Positions 7,326 through 15,243 are shown, counted from the stretch's first letter. The stretch: DNA of 54,625 nt from a bacterium (GCA_021795235.1 JAJYPP010000018.1:1-54625), one strand, 5' to 3'. Made by a program: numbers and translations. The notes: generated by a model from the sequence alone, not told the origin.

Positions 7326-7994
7326 CTACGGAGCCGGGCGCTCCGTAGCACTTGGGCGCGTGCCCGGCCCGCGCTGGAAGTAATAAGCGGGGACGTTGGG
7401 CGTGGTCGATTGATGCTCCAGCCAGGAAGCTCCAGCAGCCTCCCAGCGGGGGCCACTGGTCAGGCTCCGCTCAACCCCCCGCTCATCAGCCAGCCACCCC
7501 GTCGCGATCAGTTCCGGGATCAGCTCGGAGAGCGCGGCCTGCCAGGCGATCCACTCAGGAGAGCCGGACTGCGGGCGAGCGTCGCCCGTCGGCGGGATTC
7601 CCAGCTTGTCGCTCAACTCCCGCCACGTCGGCCCGACTTCGAAGCGTGAGCGGTAGTCCGCCACGATGGCCCCCGCCAAGGGAGCGGCCCGCGCGATGGC
7701 TGCCCCCCGGTCTTGCTCCCATAGCGCGCCCAGAATCCGCCGCCCTGTGACCGCTGAGCCCTGAGACATCACCCCGATTATGCCCGGGGCCACGGCCAGG
7801 GCGGGATGATCGACCCGGGTAGCTCCCAGGTGCGGCGACGCGGAGATCAGCTCGGGAGAGAGTACGGATCGCTCCTCCATCTCGGCCACACAGAACTCGC
7901 AAAGCCGGGCGGACACAGGCTCGCCAGTCGCCCCGGAGACCAAGCGTCCGGATCTTGGGCGCGGCGCCGCTGGACCTCCCGGCGCCGCGTGCAC
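7326..7994 (-). CDS. Uncharacterised protein with an N-terminal CxxC and an HTH-like segment
   Basis: A GTG start at 7994 gives 222 residues. Near residue 32 there is a CEFC motif, and around residues 110-135 a stretch FEVGPTWRELSDKLGIPP that resembles the helix-turn-helix of LexA-like N-termini. The rest is helical with no recognised family. It closes a minus-strand chain of small genes (8874 to 7326); the gap to the preceding gene is only 16 bases, so cotranscription is likely. Confidence 0.5.
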   Translation of the reverse strand: MHAAPGGPAAPRPRSGRLVSGATGEPVSARLCEFCVAEMEERSVLSPELISASPHLGATRVDHPALAVAPGIIGVMSQGSAVTGRRILGALWEQDRGAAIARAAPLAGAIVADYRSRFEVGPTWRELSDKLGIPPTGDARPQSGSPEWIAWQAALSELIPELIATGWLADERGVERSLTSGPRWEAAGASWLEHQSTTPNVPAYYFQRGPGTRPSATERPAP

Positions 7995-8010
7995 CAGGGG
8001 CGCTCAAGTG

Positions 8011-8247
8011 CTACGGCCATCGGCTCGCCTCCAGTGTGCCGGCTCCCGGACGGGGCGGCGGGGGCCGTAGCCACGGTGCCTCCGGGTGGCCGGCCCCGAG
8101 CCGCCGGCGTCGCGCGAAGCTCATGGCCATCGAGACGTGCCCGGCGCAGTACGGGCGACGCTCTACGTAGGCAGCGGGACGGAGCGCGCATCCCCACACC
8201 ACGCAGTGCCTACGGGCGAGCGCGCGACGCCTCACGTTCCGGTTCAT
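8011..8247 (-). CDS. Small CX4C-X13-CX2H protein, second of a tandem pair
   Basis: A 78-residue basic protein carries CVVWGC, then 13 residues, then CAGH. This exactly repeats the ligand spacing of the protein encoded just upstream, so the two are likely tandem paralogues with a structural zinc site. Its ATG overlaps the stop of that gene by four bases (8244-8247). The C-terminus is proline/arginine rich. No named family was recognised. Confidence 0.55.
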   Translation of the reverse strand: MNRNVRRRALARRHCVVWGCALRPAAYVERRPYCAGHVSMAMSFARRRRLGAGHPEAPWLRPPPPRPGAGTLEASRWP

Positions 8248-8600
8248 CCGGGATCGCCACGTCTCATCGCTGCCACGACTTTCTCCACTCCCTCGGCCTC
8301 CATCTCTGCCAGGCTCCGCAGTTGGCCCTCCCGCAGACGGGCGCGCTCTGCCGGAGAGGCCGCCGCCCACAACCTGGGCAGACGATTCTCGGTGGAAAGC
8401 CAGGGCGGCGCCACATGCGGCAGGCGATCCGCGAAGGTGCGAGCCCAGGGGACATGGCGCGGGCAGTACGGGCGGCCCGCTACCCGGTCGATCACCAGGC
8501 GGCCGCATCCGAGCCACGCGCAAACCCGGCCCCCTTCGCCCACAGTTGCTCGATCCTGGCCCTGGCGGGCAATTGCACGGCGCGCTGCTGCCCGATTCAT
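8244..8600 (-). CDS. Small CX4C-X13-CX2H protein, first of a tandem pair
   Basis: This 118-residue protein has CAWLGC, 13 residues, then CPRH (residues ~27-50), followed by a C-terminal helical segment rich in Glu/Arg. The four ligands suggest a single zinc knuckle. ATG at 8600 is preferred over GTG at 8609 because GAGGTGG lies five bases before it, and because this ATG overlaps the stop of the preceding 22-codon frame (ATGA). It sits in a chain of overlapping small genes headed by a HicB-like protein. Function unknown. Confidence 0.55.
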   Translation of the reverse strand: MNRAAARRAIARQGQDRATVGEGGRVCAWLGCGRLVIDRVAGRPYCPRHVPWARTFADRLPHVAPPWLSTENRLPRLWAAASPAERARLREGQLRSLAEMEAEGVEKVVAAMRRGDPG

Positions 8601-8665
8601 CGCTGCCACCTCAGCAGCAGCAGCCCCGCCAGCTCTTGCCAGCTGAGGTCACGGGGCAGCCTCAG
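8597..8665 (-). pseudogene. Truncated HicA-like N-terminus
   Basis: Immediately after the HicB-like gene, a 22-codon frame reads LRLPRDLSWQELAGLLLL and stops. LPRDLSGxELAxLL is the usual opening of HicA mRNA-interferase toxins, which continue to ~60-80 residues with a conserved Gly-Ser-His. That active part is missing. The frame has only CTG as a possible start, and its stop overlaps the next gene's ATG. It may be a dead toxin or, less likely, a short coupling peptide. Confidence 0.5.
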
Positions 8666-8874
8666 ACCGCCAGCACCTCGTCGCGCACCAGATGCAGGCG
8701 GAAGACCCGGGGCCGCTCGGCCTCCTCGAAGTGGCAGATGAGCGCATCCCGGACCATCTCCCGCAAGCTTTGCAAGTCGTCCGCCTCGGTCACGATCCAC
8801 TCGCCGAGCGCGCGCGCTATGTAGCCCCCCTCAGGGGCCTCCTCCACGGCGAAGACGATCTCCGAACTGACCAC
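8662..8874 (-). CDS. hicB: HicB-like antitoxin-family protein
   Basis: This 70-residue protein matches the compact HicB-type partial-RNase-H fold: IVFAVEEAPEGGYIARALG, then the helix DLQSLREMVRDALICHF, then a beta strand PRVFRLHLVRDE. In complete systems HicB neutralises the RNA-cutting HicA and may regulate the operon. Here only the first ~22 codons of HicA remain, so it is an orphan. It heads a minus-strand series of overlapping small genes. GTG start at 8874. Confidence 0.65.
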   Translation of the reverse strand: MVSSEIVFAVEEAPEGGYIARALGEWIVTEADDLQSLREMVRDALICHFEEAERPRVFRLHLVRDEVLAV

Positions 8875-9017
8875 GACGGGGACGATAGCACCACCAGCCC
8901 CCTCTCACCCGCGCGTACCCGCGCGGCGGCGGCCCGGCCGCCAGGCCCGTGTCTGGCCGAAGGTCCAGGCAGGCCCGCTTGCGGAGCGGATGGTCGGCTC
9001 CGGTGTCCACCCTCGCC

Positions 9018-9341
9018 CTACTCCTCCGAGGGGGCGTTGCGTGGCGAGCGCTGCCCAAGGTGGCTGAAGTATTCCTGAGACCGCGCGGGGTTCGGCCAGG
9101 GCGTGATCTCCGGTGGAGGCGGCACGGGCGGCGCACCCATGCGGGCGAATGCCTTGGAGGCGAGGTTGCGGCCCTCGATGGTCTCGCGGTAGACGGAGGT
9201 GACCTGCTGGATGCACATCTCGACGTCGATGCCCAGGGTTCCGGCGACCTCCCGGAGGTTGGCGCGCAGGTTGTGGAACTTCCGCTGCTTGGAGGGGCTG
9301 GCCCATTTGAGGGCGCGGGACTCGACCTCTATCCACACCAA
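9018..9341 (-). CDS. Uncharacterised 107-residue helical protein
   Basis: A TTG at 9341 (or GTG at 9338) with AGGAG nine bases upstream starts a frame whose first 70 residues look helical and real (KQRKFHNLRANLREVAGTLG, MCIQQVTSVYRETIEGRNLA). A proline-rich tail (PPVPPPPEITPWPNP) follows. No family was recognised. It lies between the resolvase gene and the hicB chain, in the same orientation. Confidence 0.45.
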   Translation of the reverse strand: MVWIEVESRALKWASPSKQRKFHNLRANLREVAGTLGIDVEMCIQQVTSVYRETIEGRNLASKAFARMGAPPVPPPPEITPWPNPARSQEYFSHLGQRSPRNAPSEE

Positions 9342-9490
9342 CGTCTTGGACTCCTTGGGATCTGACCAGGATCGGTACGAGATTTAGCGGTAGCCGACAG
9401 CTGTAGCCAACCGAGCCCGATTGCAGACCGCTTGGATCAGGGATCGGGTGCCCGCAAGCGGATCGCTGACTGGCACAATCCGGCCGGGGG

Positions 9491-10111
9491 TTATACGGAC
9501 ACCGCCGACGAGGGGGCTGGGGTGCTCGGACGGCGGAGCGGAACGCTGCTCGACGAGGCGGCGCGCAGGTACTGGTAGAGCGTCTCGCGGCTGATGCCGA
9601 ACTCTCGAGCGAGAGCCGCCTTTGGTACCCCCGACTCGGCCCGCTGGAGTAGCTCGGCCACCTGGTCCTCGCTCAAGGACCTCCTCCGCCCCCGGTAGGC
9701 ACCACGACGTCGAGCCAGCTCTATGCCCTCGCGCTGGCGCTCCCGGATCAAGGAGCGCTCGAACTCAGCGAAGGCACCCATCACCGACAGGAGCAGCGTC
9801 CCCATCGCGCTGTCCTCGCCAGTGAAGCTGAGCTGCTCCTTCACAAAGTGGACCTCGATCCCCTTGGCGGTCAGCTTGCGCACGATGCCGCGCAGATCGT
9901 CCAGGTTGCGAGCAAGGCGGTCCATGGAGTGCACGACCACTGTGTCGCCATCTCGAACGAAGCCGACCATGGCCTCGAGTTCCGGCCGGCGCACATCCTT
10001 GCCCGAGGCCTTGTCGGTGAAGGTGCGATCGAGCGCGACGCCCTCGAGTTGGCGGGCGGTGCTCTGGTCGACGCTGCTGACCCGGATGTAGCCGACGTGC
10101 TGCCCAGCCAT
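9491..10111 (-). CDS. Serine recombinase, small resolvase/invertase
   Basis: This complete 206-residue small serine recombinase has GYIRVSSVDQ at the N-terminus (catalytic Ser and the conserved Arg before it) and DGDTVVVHSMDRLARN in the catalytic domain. The long E helix follows (GAFAEFERSLIRERQREG), then a C-terminal helix-turn-helix (GVPKAALAREFGISRETLYQYLR). It would resolve cointegrates or invert DNA at a res/hix-like site. It lies beside Tn3-family remains and may be their resolvase, though the divergent tnpR fragment at 10665 is the more natural partner of the tnpA fragment. Confidence 0.85.
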   Translation of the reverse strand: MAGQHVGYIRVSSVDQSTARQLEGVALDRTFTDKASGKDVRRPELEAMVGFVRDGDTVVVHSMDRLARNLDDLRGIVRKLTAKGIEVHFVKEQLSFTGEDSAMGTLLLSVMGAFAEFERSLIRERQREGIELARRRGAYRGRRRSLSEDQVAELLQRAESGVPKAALAREFGISRETLYQYLRAASSSSVPLRRPSTPAPSSAVSV

Positions 10112-10232
10112 CGTCGTCCCCCCTGGCCCGAAGTGTCAGGTTGAAGTCTAAGACCTTGTGGAAGATGTGTCAATCAACGCGGATAAGGACCTCAAACTGA
10201 CGGCCCTGGAAGCGTGACCCTGACGTCCGGTT

Positions 10233-10270
10233 GGGGTGTACCCCAAAACCACACTTTGATGTGCCGTCAT
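10233..10270 (-). repeat. Candidate Tn3-type terminal inverted repeat
   Basis: The sequence begins GGGGTGTACCCCAAAACCAC and continues through an A/T-richer stretch for about 38 bases. A GGGG start and ~38-bp length are usual for Tn3-family ends, and the site sits just past the truncated end of the tnpA fragment, where an end would be left by an internal deletion. No second copy was found in the window. Confidence 0.35.
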
Positions 10271-10575
10271 CGGCTGGTTGAGGGGTTCATCCGTCGTCTT
10301 GGTCGGCGGTCATGGGATCGCGCAGCGGCCGGAGCGTGGCGAACGGCAGCGGGAACGGGCACGTCCACCGGTTCGGCGAGGAACGTGCCCAAGAAGCGAA
10401 CGGTCCCCAGCGGAACGGCGTAGCCCAACGTTGTGGCATCGCGTCGGCGCCGGCCGATCCGGGCGAGGTCAGCGTCGTTCAGCCAGAAGAACCGTTCCAG
10501 CTGCTCCCTGGTCGGCTCCCCCAGGAAGCGGCCGTACCCGACGGCCTGCTCATCGGAAAGGAACTCGATCGGCAC
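10267..10575 (-). pseudogene. N-terminal fragment of a Tn3-family transposase (DUF4158 region)
   Basis: From GTG at 10575 the product reads VPIEFLSDEQAVGYGRFL, continues with LERFFWLNDADLARIGRRRR and ends in YAVPLGTVRFLGTFLAEP. This is the conserved start of large Tn3-family transposases (~1000 residues). Homology ends after ~80 codons and the frame stops at 10267, so more than 90% of the gene is missing. It is divergent from a tnpR fragment, the standard Tn3 layout. Confidence 0.75.
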
Positions 10576-10664
10576 CAACGGGCACCGTAGCCTCCACATC
10601 GCCGGGCTGCCCGAAGGGAAGTCAAGGGCTACCGCTACATCTTGCACCGATCCTGGTCAGATCC

Positions 10665-10733
10665 CTGATCGGGTACGCACGCCTCTCGACCATTGAGCAG
10701 GGCGACTCAGGCCTGGGACTGGCGGCCCAGGAG
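10665..10733 (+). pseudogene. N-terminal fragment of a resolvase (tnpR relic)
   Basis: Twenty-three codons read LIGYARLSTIEQGDSGLGLA and then AQE. This is the strongly conserved opening of serine recombinases, with Arg and Ser in the YARxS motif. Homology then stops. It diverges from the tnpA fragment with ~90 bases between, where a res site would lie in an intact element. Confidence 0.65.
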
Positions 10734-10997
10734 GTCCCCTCCGGGCAGCCTGCAGGACCCGCAGGCTGCACTGCGACAGCAGGGGTGCGTCAATGCCGCC
10801 TCCGCGAGTTCGGAGCTGTTTGGCTGAGTCTGGTTGCCGGGGCTGGCGGATACACCAGTGATCAGCCGATGATTGGTGCTCGCCTTTCTCTCGGACTGCA
10901 CGTGGAACTGGCTACTGTGGCTTCAGACTCGTGACTCTAGCCCGGGAGTGCTACTCTGCCGGTGACGGTCCACTTAGTGCGTTCGAGGGTGGCAATC
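10734..10997 (+). other. No gene seen between resolvase fragment and secreted-protein gene
   Basis: About 260 bases without a supportable gene. The downstream part probably contains the promoter of the following secreted-protein gene, but I see no clear -35/-10 pair. Confidence 0.3.
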
Positions 10998-11579
10998 ATG
11001 AGGCATTCGGTTCTGTGGATAATGGGGCTTGTCCTTTTGGGAGTTGCGCTGTCAAGCGGGGCACCAGTCAGTGCGGCTAGTGCGAGCCGTACGGTCAGTG
11101 CGGCTGGGATCACCACAGGGTACTGGCAAGCGGTTGTACCATTGGCTGCACAGCCGGATATAATAATCCCGCCCGAAACCTCTTGCCCGCCGAACACAAC
11201 ATATTCTGGTAGCAACGCTGAGTACAGTTGTGTAGCGACAGTAAGCGACGGCTCGGGCCATATCGTATGGGTGCGTCAAGGAAACAGCAGCTTTGGATAT
11301 CAGCACTTCCTGGGCAAGCACAACCTATACCTAGGGCCGGTTACAGCAACCGTCGCGAACAACCTATTCGGTCTACAACAGTCGAATGGGCGTTATCTCT
11401 ATGAGGATTACTACCAGACCACTAGCGGCTCCCCCAGCCAGTATGTCTTGGTCTTTGAGTCACGAAATACGGCGCCCGTGTCGGACCGGCAGGAGGTAGG
11501 CGTGATCACGGCCTACTGCCAAGGCCCTGGGCACTCATTCGAGGCCAAATGCCCAAATTGGGTTAATCAGACACTCTGA
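10998..11579 (+). CDS. Secreted orphan protein
   Basis: The 193-residue protein has a clear signal peptide (MRHSVLWIMGLVLLGVALSS, cleavage near VSAA). The mature domain has about five cysteines and many aromatic/Gly residues (FGYQHFLGKHNLYLGPVTAT, YLYEDYYQTTSG). It ends in a short Cys-containing tail. ATG at 10998 is chosen because the signal peptide begins there; the upstream part of the frame is not signal-like. A lower GC content than most of the window fits transferred DNA. No family recognised. Confidence 0.6.
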   Translation: MRHSVLWIMGLVLLGVALSSGAPVSAASASRTVSAAGITTGYWQAVVPLAAQPDIIIPPETSCPPNTTYSGSNAEYSCVATVSDGSGHIVWVRQGNSSFGYQHFLGKHNLYLGPVTATVANNLFGLQQSNGRYLYEDYYQTTSGSPSQYVLVFESRNTAPVSDRQEVGVITAYCQGPGHSFEAKCPNWVNQTL

Positions 11580-11590
11580 CCCATCCGACA

Positions 11591-11965
11591 GAGGGCGAGG
11601 CCGCGCGCGCATCGGATCCGGAAGCGTTCGCGGACGAAGTCCTAGAGGAGCTTCGCTCGTTCTTGGAGACTGTGACCTCCAAGGCAGTCGGCTTCCCTTG
11701 GTCTGAGATGACCATGGTTGGCACGTACAGAGTCGACCTCACCTTGCTGGTAGCGTTTCGTTGGTCCGAGAATCCTGACAAGCTCGTCGTCTACGGTTTC
11801 AGTACCAGCCACGACCCCGCAGCGAACCTGCCTTCCAGCCTAATGGCTGACATAGCAATCGGTAACCTCATGCCACTTCTCGGCCGCGGATGGGTAGACA
11901 AGGTACCTCTTCGCGAATGGGAAGGGCTCTGGTTGGTTACTGACGACGGGGCTAGTAGGGAAGCC
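11591..11965 (+). pseudogene. Fragment of an uncharacterised gene, 5' and 3' ends missing
   Basis: The plus-strand frame reads as a real protein (EAFADEVLEELRSFLETV, VDLTLLVAFRWSENPDKL, SSLMADIAIGNLMPLL) but has no credible start: the only in-frame start is a TTG at 11663, well inside the coding-like stretch. Its C-terminus runs antisense into the mutated resolvase gene at about 11970. Both ends look cut by recombination. No family recognised. Confidence 0.4.
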
Positions 11966-11977
11966 CCTGCCCGTGAG

Positions 11978-12460
11978 GAACATCCGACGATGCTCGGCGG
12001 CCACCTTGCCGGGGGACATCGCGAGCGGCCACCCGCCGTCGTAGCGGACTCGGGCCCTCGCCGCCGCCAGGCGGGGCCGGGTGCGCTCCCGGATCAGCTC
12101 CCGCTCGAACTCGACCAGGGTCCCGAAGATGTGGAAGACTAGCTTGCCGCCAGAGGTGGTGGTGTCGATGCTCTGGGTCGGACTTCGGAACCCGACCTGG
12201 CGCTCAGCCAGCTCGTTCACGGTGTCGATCATGTGAGGCAGCGAACGGCCGAGACGGCCCAGGTGCCAGACCACCACGGTGCCTCCGGGCCGCGCTTGAT
12301 CAATCAGCTTGGCAAGCTCAGGTCGCTCGTCGAGTGCGCCGGGGGCCCGGTCGGTGAATACCCGGTAGCGCGTACACCCGGCCGCCTTGAGGGCGTCGGT
12401 CTGGAGCCTGGCGTTCTGCTCCAGCGTGGACACGGGTGCGTAACCCAGCAGGTCTTCCAT
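11978..12460 (-). pseudogene. Mutated resolvase: active-site Arg changed to Pro and HTH lost
   Basis: The frame from ATG at 12460 follows a TnpR-type resolvase (GYAPVSTLEQN, ELAKLIDQARPGGTVVVWHL, HIFGTLVEFERELIRERT). The conserved Arg of the YARVST motif is Pro here (CCC instead of CGC). The C-terminal DNA-binding domain is garbled (YDGGWPLAMSPGKVAAE) and then replaced by unrelated sequence read antisense to another gene fragment. It should be inactive. Confidence 0.7.
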
Positions 12461-12860
12461 GGAGGCCCGACGGTATCAGAATCGGTGGAGCGAGGCTGCC
12501 ACGAGACGTTGATTGTGGGCACGGGTTGTGAACGCGCCCAGGGCACGTTGTGGCCAGCCATCGCGGTCGTCGCATAAACGGCTGTTTGTGAGACCCGGGG
12601 CGACTCGCTGTACTGCCCACCGCCTCGCTTTGAGCGGCTACCCCCGTCTCGCGTTCAGGATCCTGCACCGCCCTCGTCATGGGCCTAGTAGCTCCACCCG
12701 GTCGCCCGCAGATGGCCCTTCGTGACACCTTCCTACCCGGCTCTCTCTTGTTGACCTGTGTGACAAGCACCGCCAGATCGATGGGCTGAGGTCGACGGCC
12801 CCTCGCAGGCGTTGGTCGTTACGTCAAGCGTACTGGGACCCTTCACCTTCAGCGATCGGC
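12461..12860. other. 400-bp stretch without a gene
   Basis: Only short frames with no coding character are present. It lies between a resolvase pseudogene and an intact gene and is probably recombination debris. Confidence 0.4.
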
Positions 12861-13457
12861 CTACCGGGCGTCTGGTGGTTGGCCTAGAGGACGAGCACGG
12901 CCGGCAGCCTCAAGGATGGATGCACAAGGGATGAGTCGTACCTGCTCGGGAATGTCCATCAGTGGCCACTCAATGACAAACTTCAGGTGGCCCGGCGTTG
13001 GCAAGGGACTCACCCAGAAGTCAGCCGTGAAGACTTTTGACGATGCAGACCCCGAGGTGAACCACAGCAGCGGCACTAGGGCGTCAGGGCTCGCCTGCTG
13101 GACACTCCACGGCAGAGTCGACATCCGGCCTCCGGAAGGATACTCCAAGCCGATTCGCAGCAGCTCATCTGGCGGCCGCTCATCAGGAATATCTGCAGCA
13201 TCATCCTTGTAGAAATCGAGGTACGCGGCCGCATCGTATCCAGAGCCTGGCGTCACCCGACCCTCTACCATGAATTCCACTCCCGTTGGATAGGCTCTGG
13301 TGATGATGATGCTGACAGTGGCCGTCGCGCTCTCTCCGAGCACCTCGCAGATTCCCACCCAGCCGCCGAGTAGATCCCCCGGTGGGTCTGACTCCGCACC
13401 CACCGGTGCGGAGTAGTACCGGTGGTGACGGTCTACTACGAAGAATGAACTAGACAT
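12861..13457 (-). CDS. Uncharacterised cytosolic protein
   Basis: This 198-residue protein has no signal peptide. It looks beta-rich with recurrent motifs (DLLGGWVGICEVLGESATATV, SGGRMSTLPWS, WVSPLPTPGHLKFVIEWP). The last segment resembles the end of a family of actinobacterial hypothetical proteins with a Trp-Pro-x-Pro-Pro/EWP pattern; the function of that family is unknown to me. ATG at 13457 follows GGGGTGA by five bases, better than GTG at 13466. Confidence 0.5.
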   Translation of the reverse strand: MSSSFFVVDRHHRYYSAPVGAESDPPGDLLGGWVGICEVLGESATATVSIIITRAYPTGVEFMVEGRVTPGSGYDAAAYLDFYKDDAADIPDERPPDELLRIGLEYPSGGRMSTLPWSVQQASPDALVPLLWFTSGSASSKVFTADFWVSPLPTPGHLKFVIEWPLMDIPEQVRLIPCASILEAAGRARPLGQPPDAR

Positions 13458-13690
13458 ACTCGTCACCCCAGGGCCACCTGCCTTCCGGGTGAGCCGTTCG
13501 CCCCACTCTAGCCCCGCGCCGGATCAGCCGGCACAATTCCCTGTGCGTCCCGAGCGGCCGCCCAACCCAGCTCAGGCCGCGGTACAGTGACGCCCGCAGC
13601 GATGCTAAGCAACTCGGCTGCTCCTAACATTGAACCCCGCTCGCCCTCATGGCCTCGCTTGGGGCAGACCCTCAAGCAGCAGCGCCTCCA

Positions 13691-14146
13691 TCAGTAACAC
13701 ACGAAGGTTGCGTACTTGTGGTAGCTGTACGTCGCGGTTTGCCCGCTATCAGTGAATGTTGCGACTTCGGTGGCCATGAACGACAGGTCGGAGCCAGGGC
13801 TCGGACAGGCAGCATGAACCGCGACACTGATTTTCTGTTTGTTATTATCCGTCAGCGAGTCCACACCCATCAGCGAGTATCCCTGGGCTGTCTTCCAATA
13901 GAGCTCAGTTGTATCAGAGATTTGCTCCACGGGACCGGCTGAGCAGCTGGCTTGGGAATGGACGCTAACAAAGCCAGGCTCCGTAGTAGAGTTGTGGATA
14001 TTGTTCAAGTTGCCGGAGCACGTACCCCCACTACCCACGATGATATTGGGCGATGCCGCCATGGCCGTACTGGTCGTCCCTGCCAAAACGACGATAACGG
14101 CTGCCAGTACGATCGCTGGCCTTAGTCTGAGCTGCGCGACCTTCAT
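13691..14146 (-). CDS. Secreted orphan protein with several cysteines
   Basis: This 151-residue protein has a strong signal peptide (LRPAIVLAAVIVVLAGTTST, cleavage after AMA). The mature part has five cysteines, including one as the penultimate residue (FVCY end), and Ser/Thr-rich beta-like sequence (SDTTELYWKTAQGYSLMGV). GGAGG lies upstream of the ATG at 14146. It lies about 90 bases downstream of, and in the same orientation as, the secreted-family copy at 14240. No family recognised. Confidence 0.55.
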   Translation of the reverse strand: MKVAQLRLRPAIVLAAVIVVLAGTTSTAMAASPNIIVGSGGTCSGNLNNIHNSTTEPGFVSVHSQASCSAGPVEQISDTTELYWKTAQGYSLMGVDSLTDNNKQKISVAVHAACPSPGSDLSFMATEVATFTDSGQTATYSYHKYATFVCY

Positions 14147-14239
14147 CTCCGTCCTCCAGTCTCGTAATGAGTGAGCCACCTGCTTGTGTCAACTCTGCCA
14201 GATGGGCCACGCCAAGGGAGCACGCCTGGCGCTCAAACT

Positions 14240-14773
14240 TCAGGAGCACAGGCCGCACGCACATGTCGAGACCGAGTGCGTGCCATTGCCCCAAAAGTAG
14301 ATCGCTATCGAGTAAGTACAGCCGGCGTACCACCCGGTGTCTGCGGTCCCGACCATCTTCCAGGTCATGTTGCCGGGCATTCGTGCGCCGTTGCCATAAG
14401 GGTTGCAGGTGTAGGGGCCGTAGTCAGTGACCGCGCAGTTGGGACCCGAGTATGTGTATGCGTAGGTGCCATTGTACTCCCAGTCCCCATAGACCCTCGC
14501 GTTCCAGCTACTACACCCACCAATATTTGGACACATCTCCACAGACGCGTACTGGATGGCGTACCCCGAGGCGTCCTCGATTGCAGCAGCACTTGGTGTC
14601 GTGAACGTGACGTAGATCGTTCCCCCGGGAATCGGGTACTGTGCTGTCTGGCTGCCAGAGGCGAGGGTAGTCGGCGTGTTCTGAGCAAGCACGGTAAACT
14701 GCGGCAATAGCGTCCCGCCTGACGCTAAAGCGCCACTCACCACAACTGCGAGTGCCAATCGCTTCGGGGACAT
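14240..14773 (-). CDS. Secreted protein, member 2 of a local two-copy family
   Basis: This 177-residue protein has an N-terminal hydrophobic segment (LALAVVVSGALASGGTLL). Shared landmarks with the product of 5563-6120, in the same order, are GYAIQYASVE against AYTVQYVQVT, GDWEYNGTYAYTYSG against GDWQYNGTYAYVWGS, NGARMPGNMTW against NGVKMPAAMHW, and IYFWGNGTHSVS against IYLYGSGSHSVS. This copy has extra cysteines, including a CACGLC tail. ATG at 14773 is the start closest to the signal-like segment. Function unknown. Confidence 0.65.
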   Translation of the reverse strand: MSPKRLALAVVVSGALASGGTLLPQFTVLAQNTPTTLASGSQTAQYPIPGGTIYVTFTTPSAAAIEDASGYAIQYASVEMCPNIGGCSSWNARVYGDWEYNGTYAYTYSGPNCAVTDYGPYTCNPYGNGARMPGNMTWKMVGTADTGWYAGCTYSIAIYFWGNGTHSVSTCACGLCS

Positions 14774-14985
14774 TTTGCCGACACCGTGGTGGCGGAGTGC
14801 AAGCGAGGCACAGTTTGCTGCCCACCTGACCAGTAGGGGCAGATATCTAAGCCTTGCCTCCAATTGACTTCCTCCCAAGGCATCGTGGTTGACATCAACG
14901 GACGTAGGGACCCAAGGCGGATTCTACGGGTCTGTCGACAAGATGGGGCTAGGGGAATCCCTAGTCTTTCGGTACAACAGGCGGC

Positions 14986-15243
14986 TCAGGTGGAATCCCC
15001 GGCCGAGAGGTAGCGGGTATCCCAGAGATGAACCAGGGCTGTGCGGGTCGCGATGCCGAGCCTGGTGTAGAGGTTGTGGAGGTGGTACTCCACGGTCTTC
15101 TCGGTGATGTGGAGCCGGACCCCAATCTGGCTGTTGGTGAGCCCTGACGCGACCAGCTCGGTGATCTCGCACTCGCGAGCGGTGAAGTCGTCCGGCGCCC
15201 TGCGAGGAGGCCTCGGCAGGCCGCCGTGCGGGTGGTCAGGCAT
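14986..15243 (-). CDS. Stand-alone LuxR/GerE-type helix-turn-helix protein
   Basis: Eighty-five residues consist almost entirely of a GerE DNA-binding domain: FTARECEITELVASGLTNSQ, IGVRLHITEKTVEYHLHNLY, then TRLGIATRTALV. Sensor or receiver domains are absent, so it is either a single-domain regulator or the 3' remainder of a longer LuxR-family gene. The frame immediately upstream is not recognisable as such a domain. No target is visible nearby. Confidence 0.7.
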   Translation of the reverse strand: MPDHPHGGLPRPPRRAPDDFTARECEITELVASGLTNSQIGVRLHITEKTVEYHLHNLYTRLGIATRTALVHLWDTRYLSAGDST

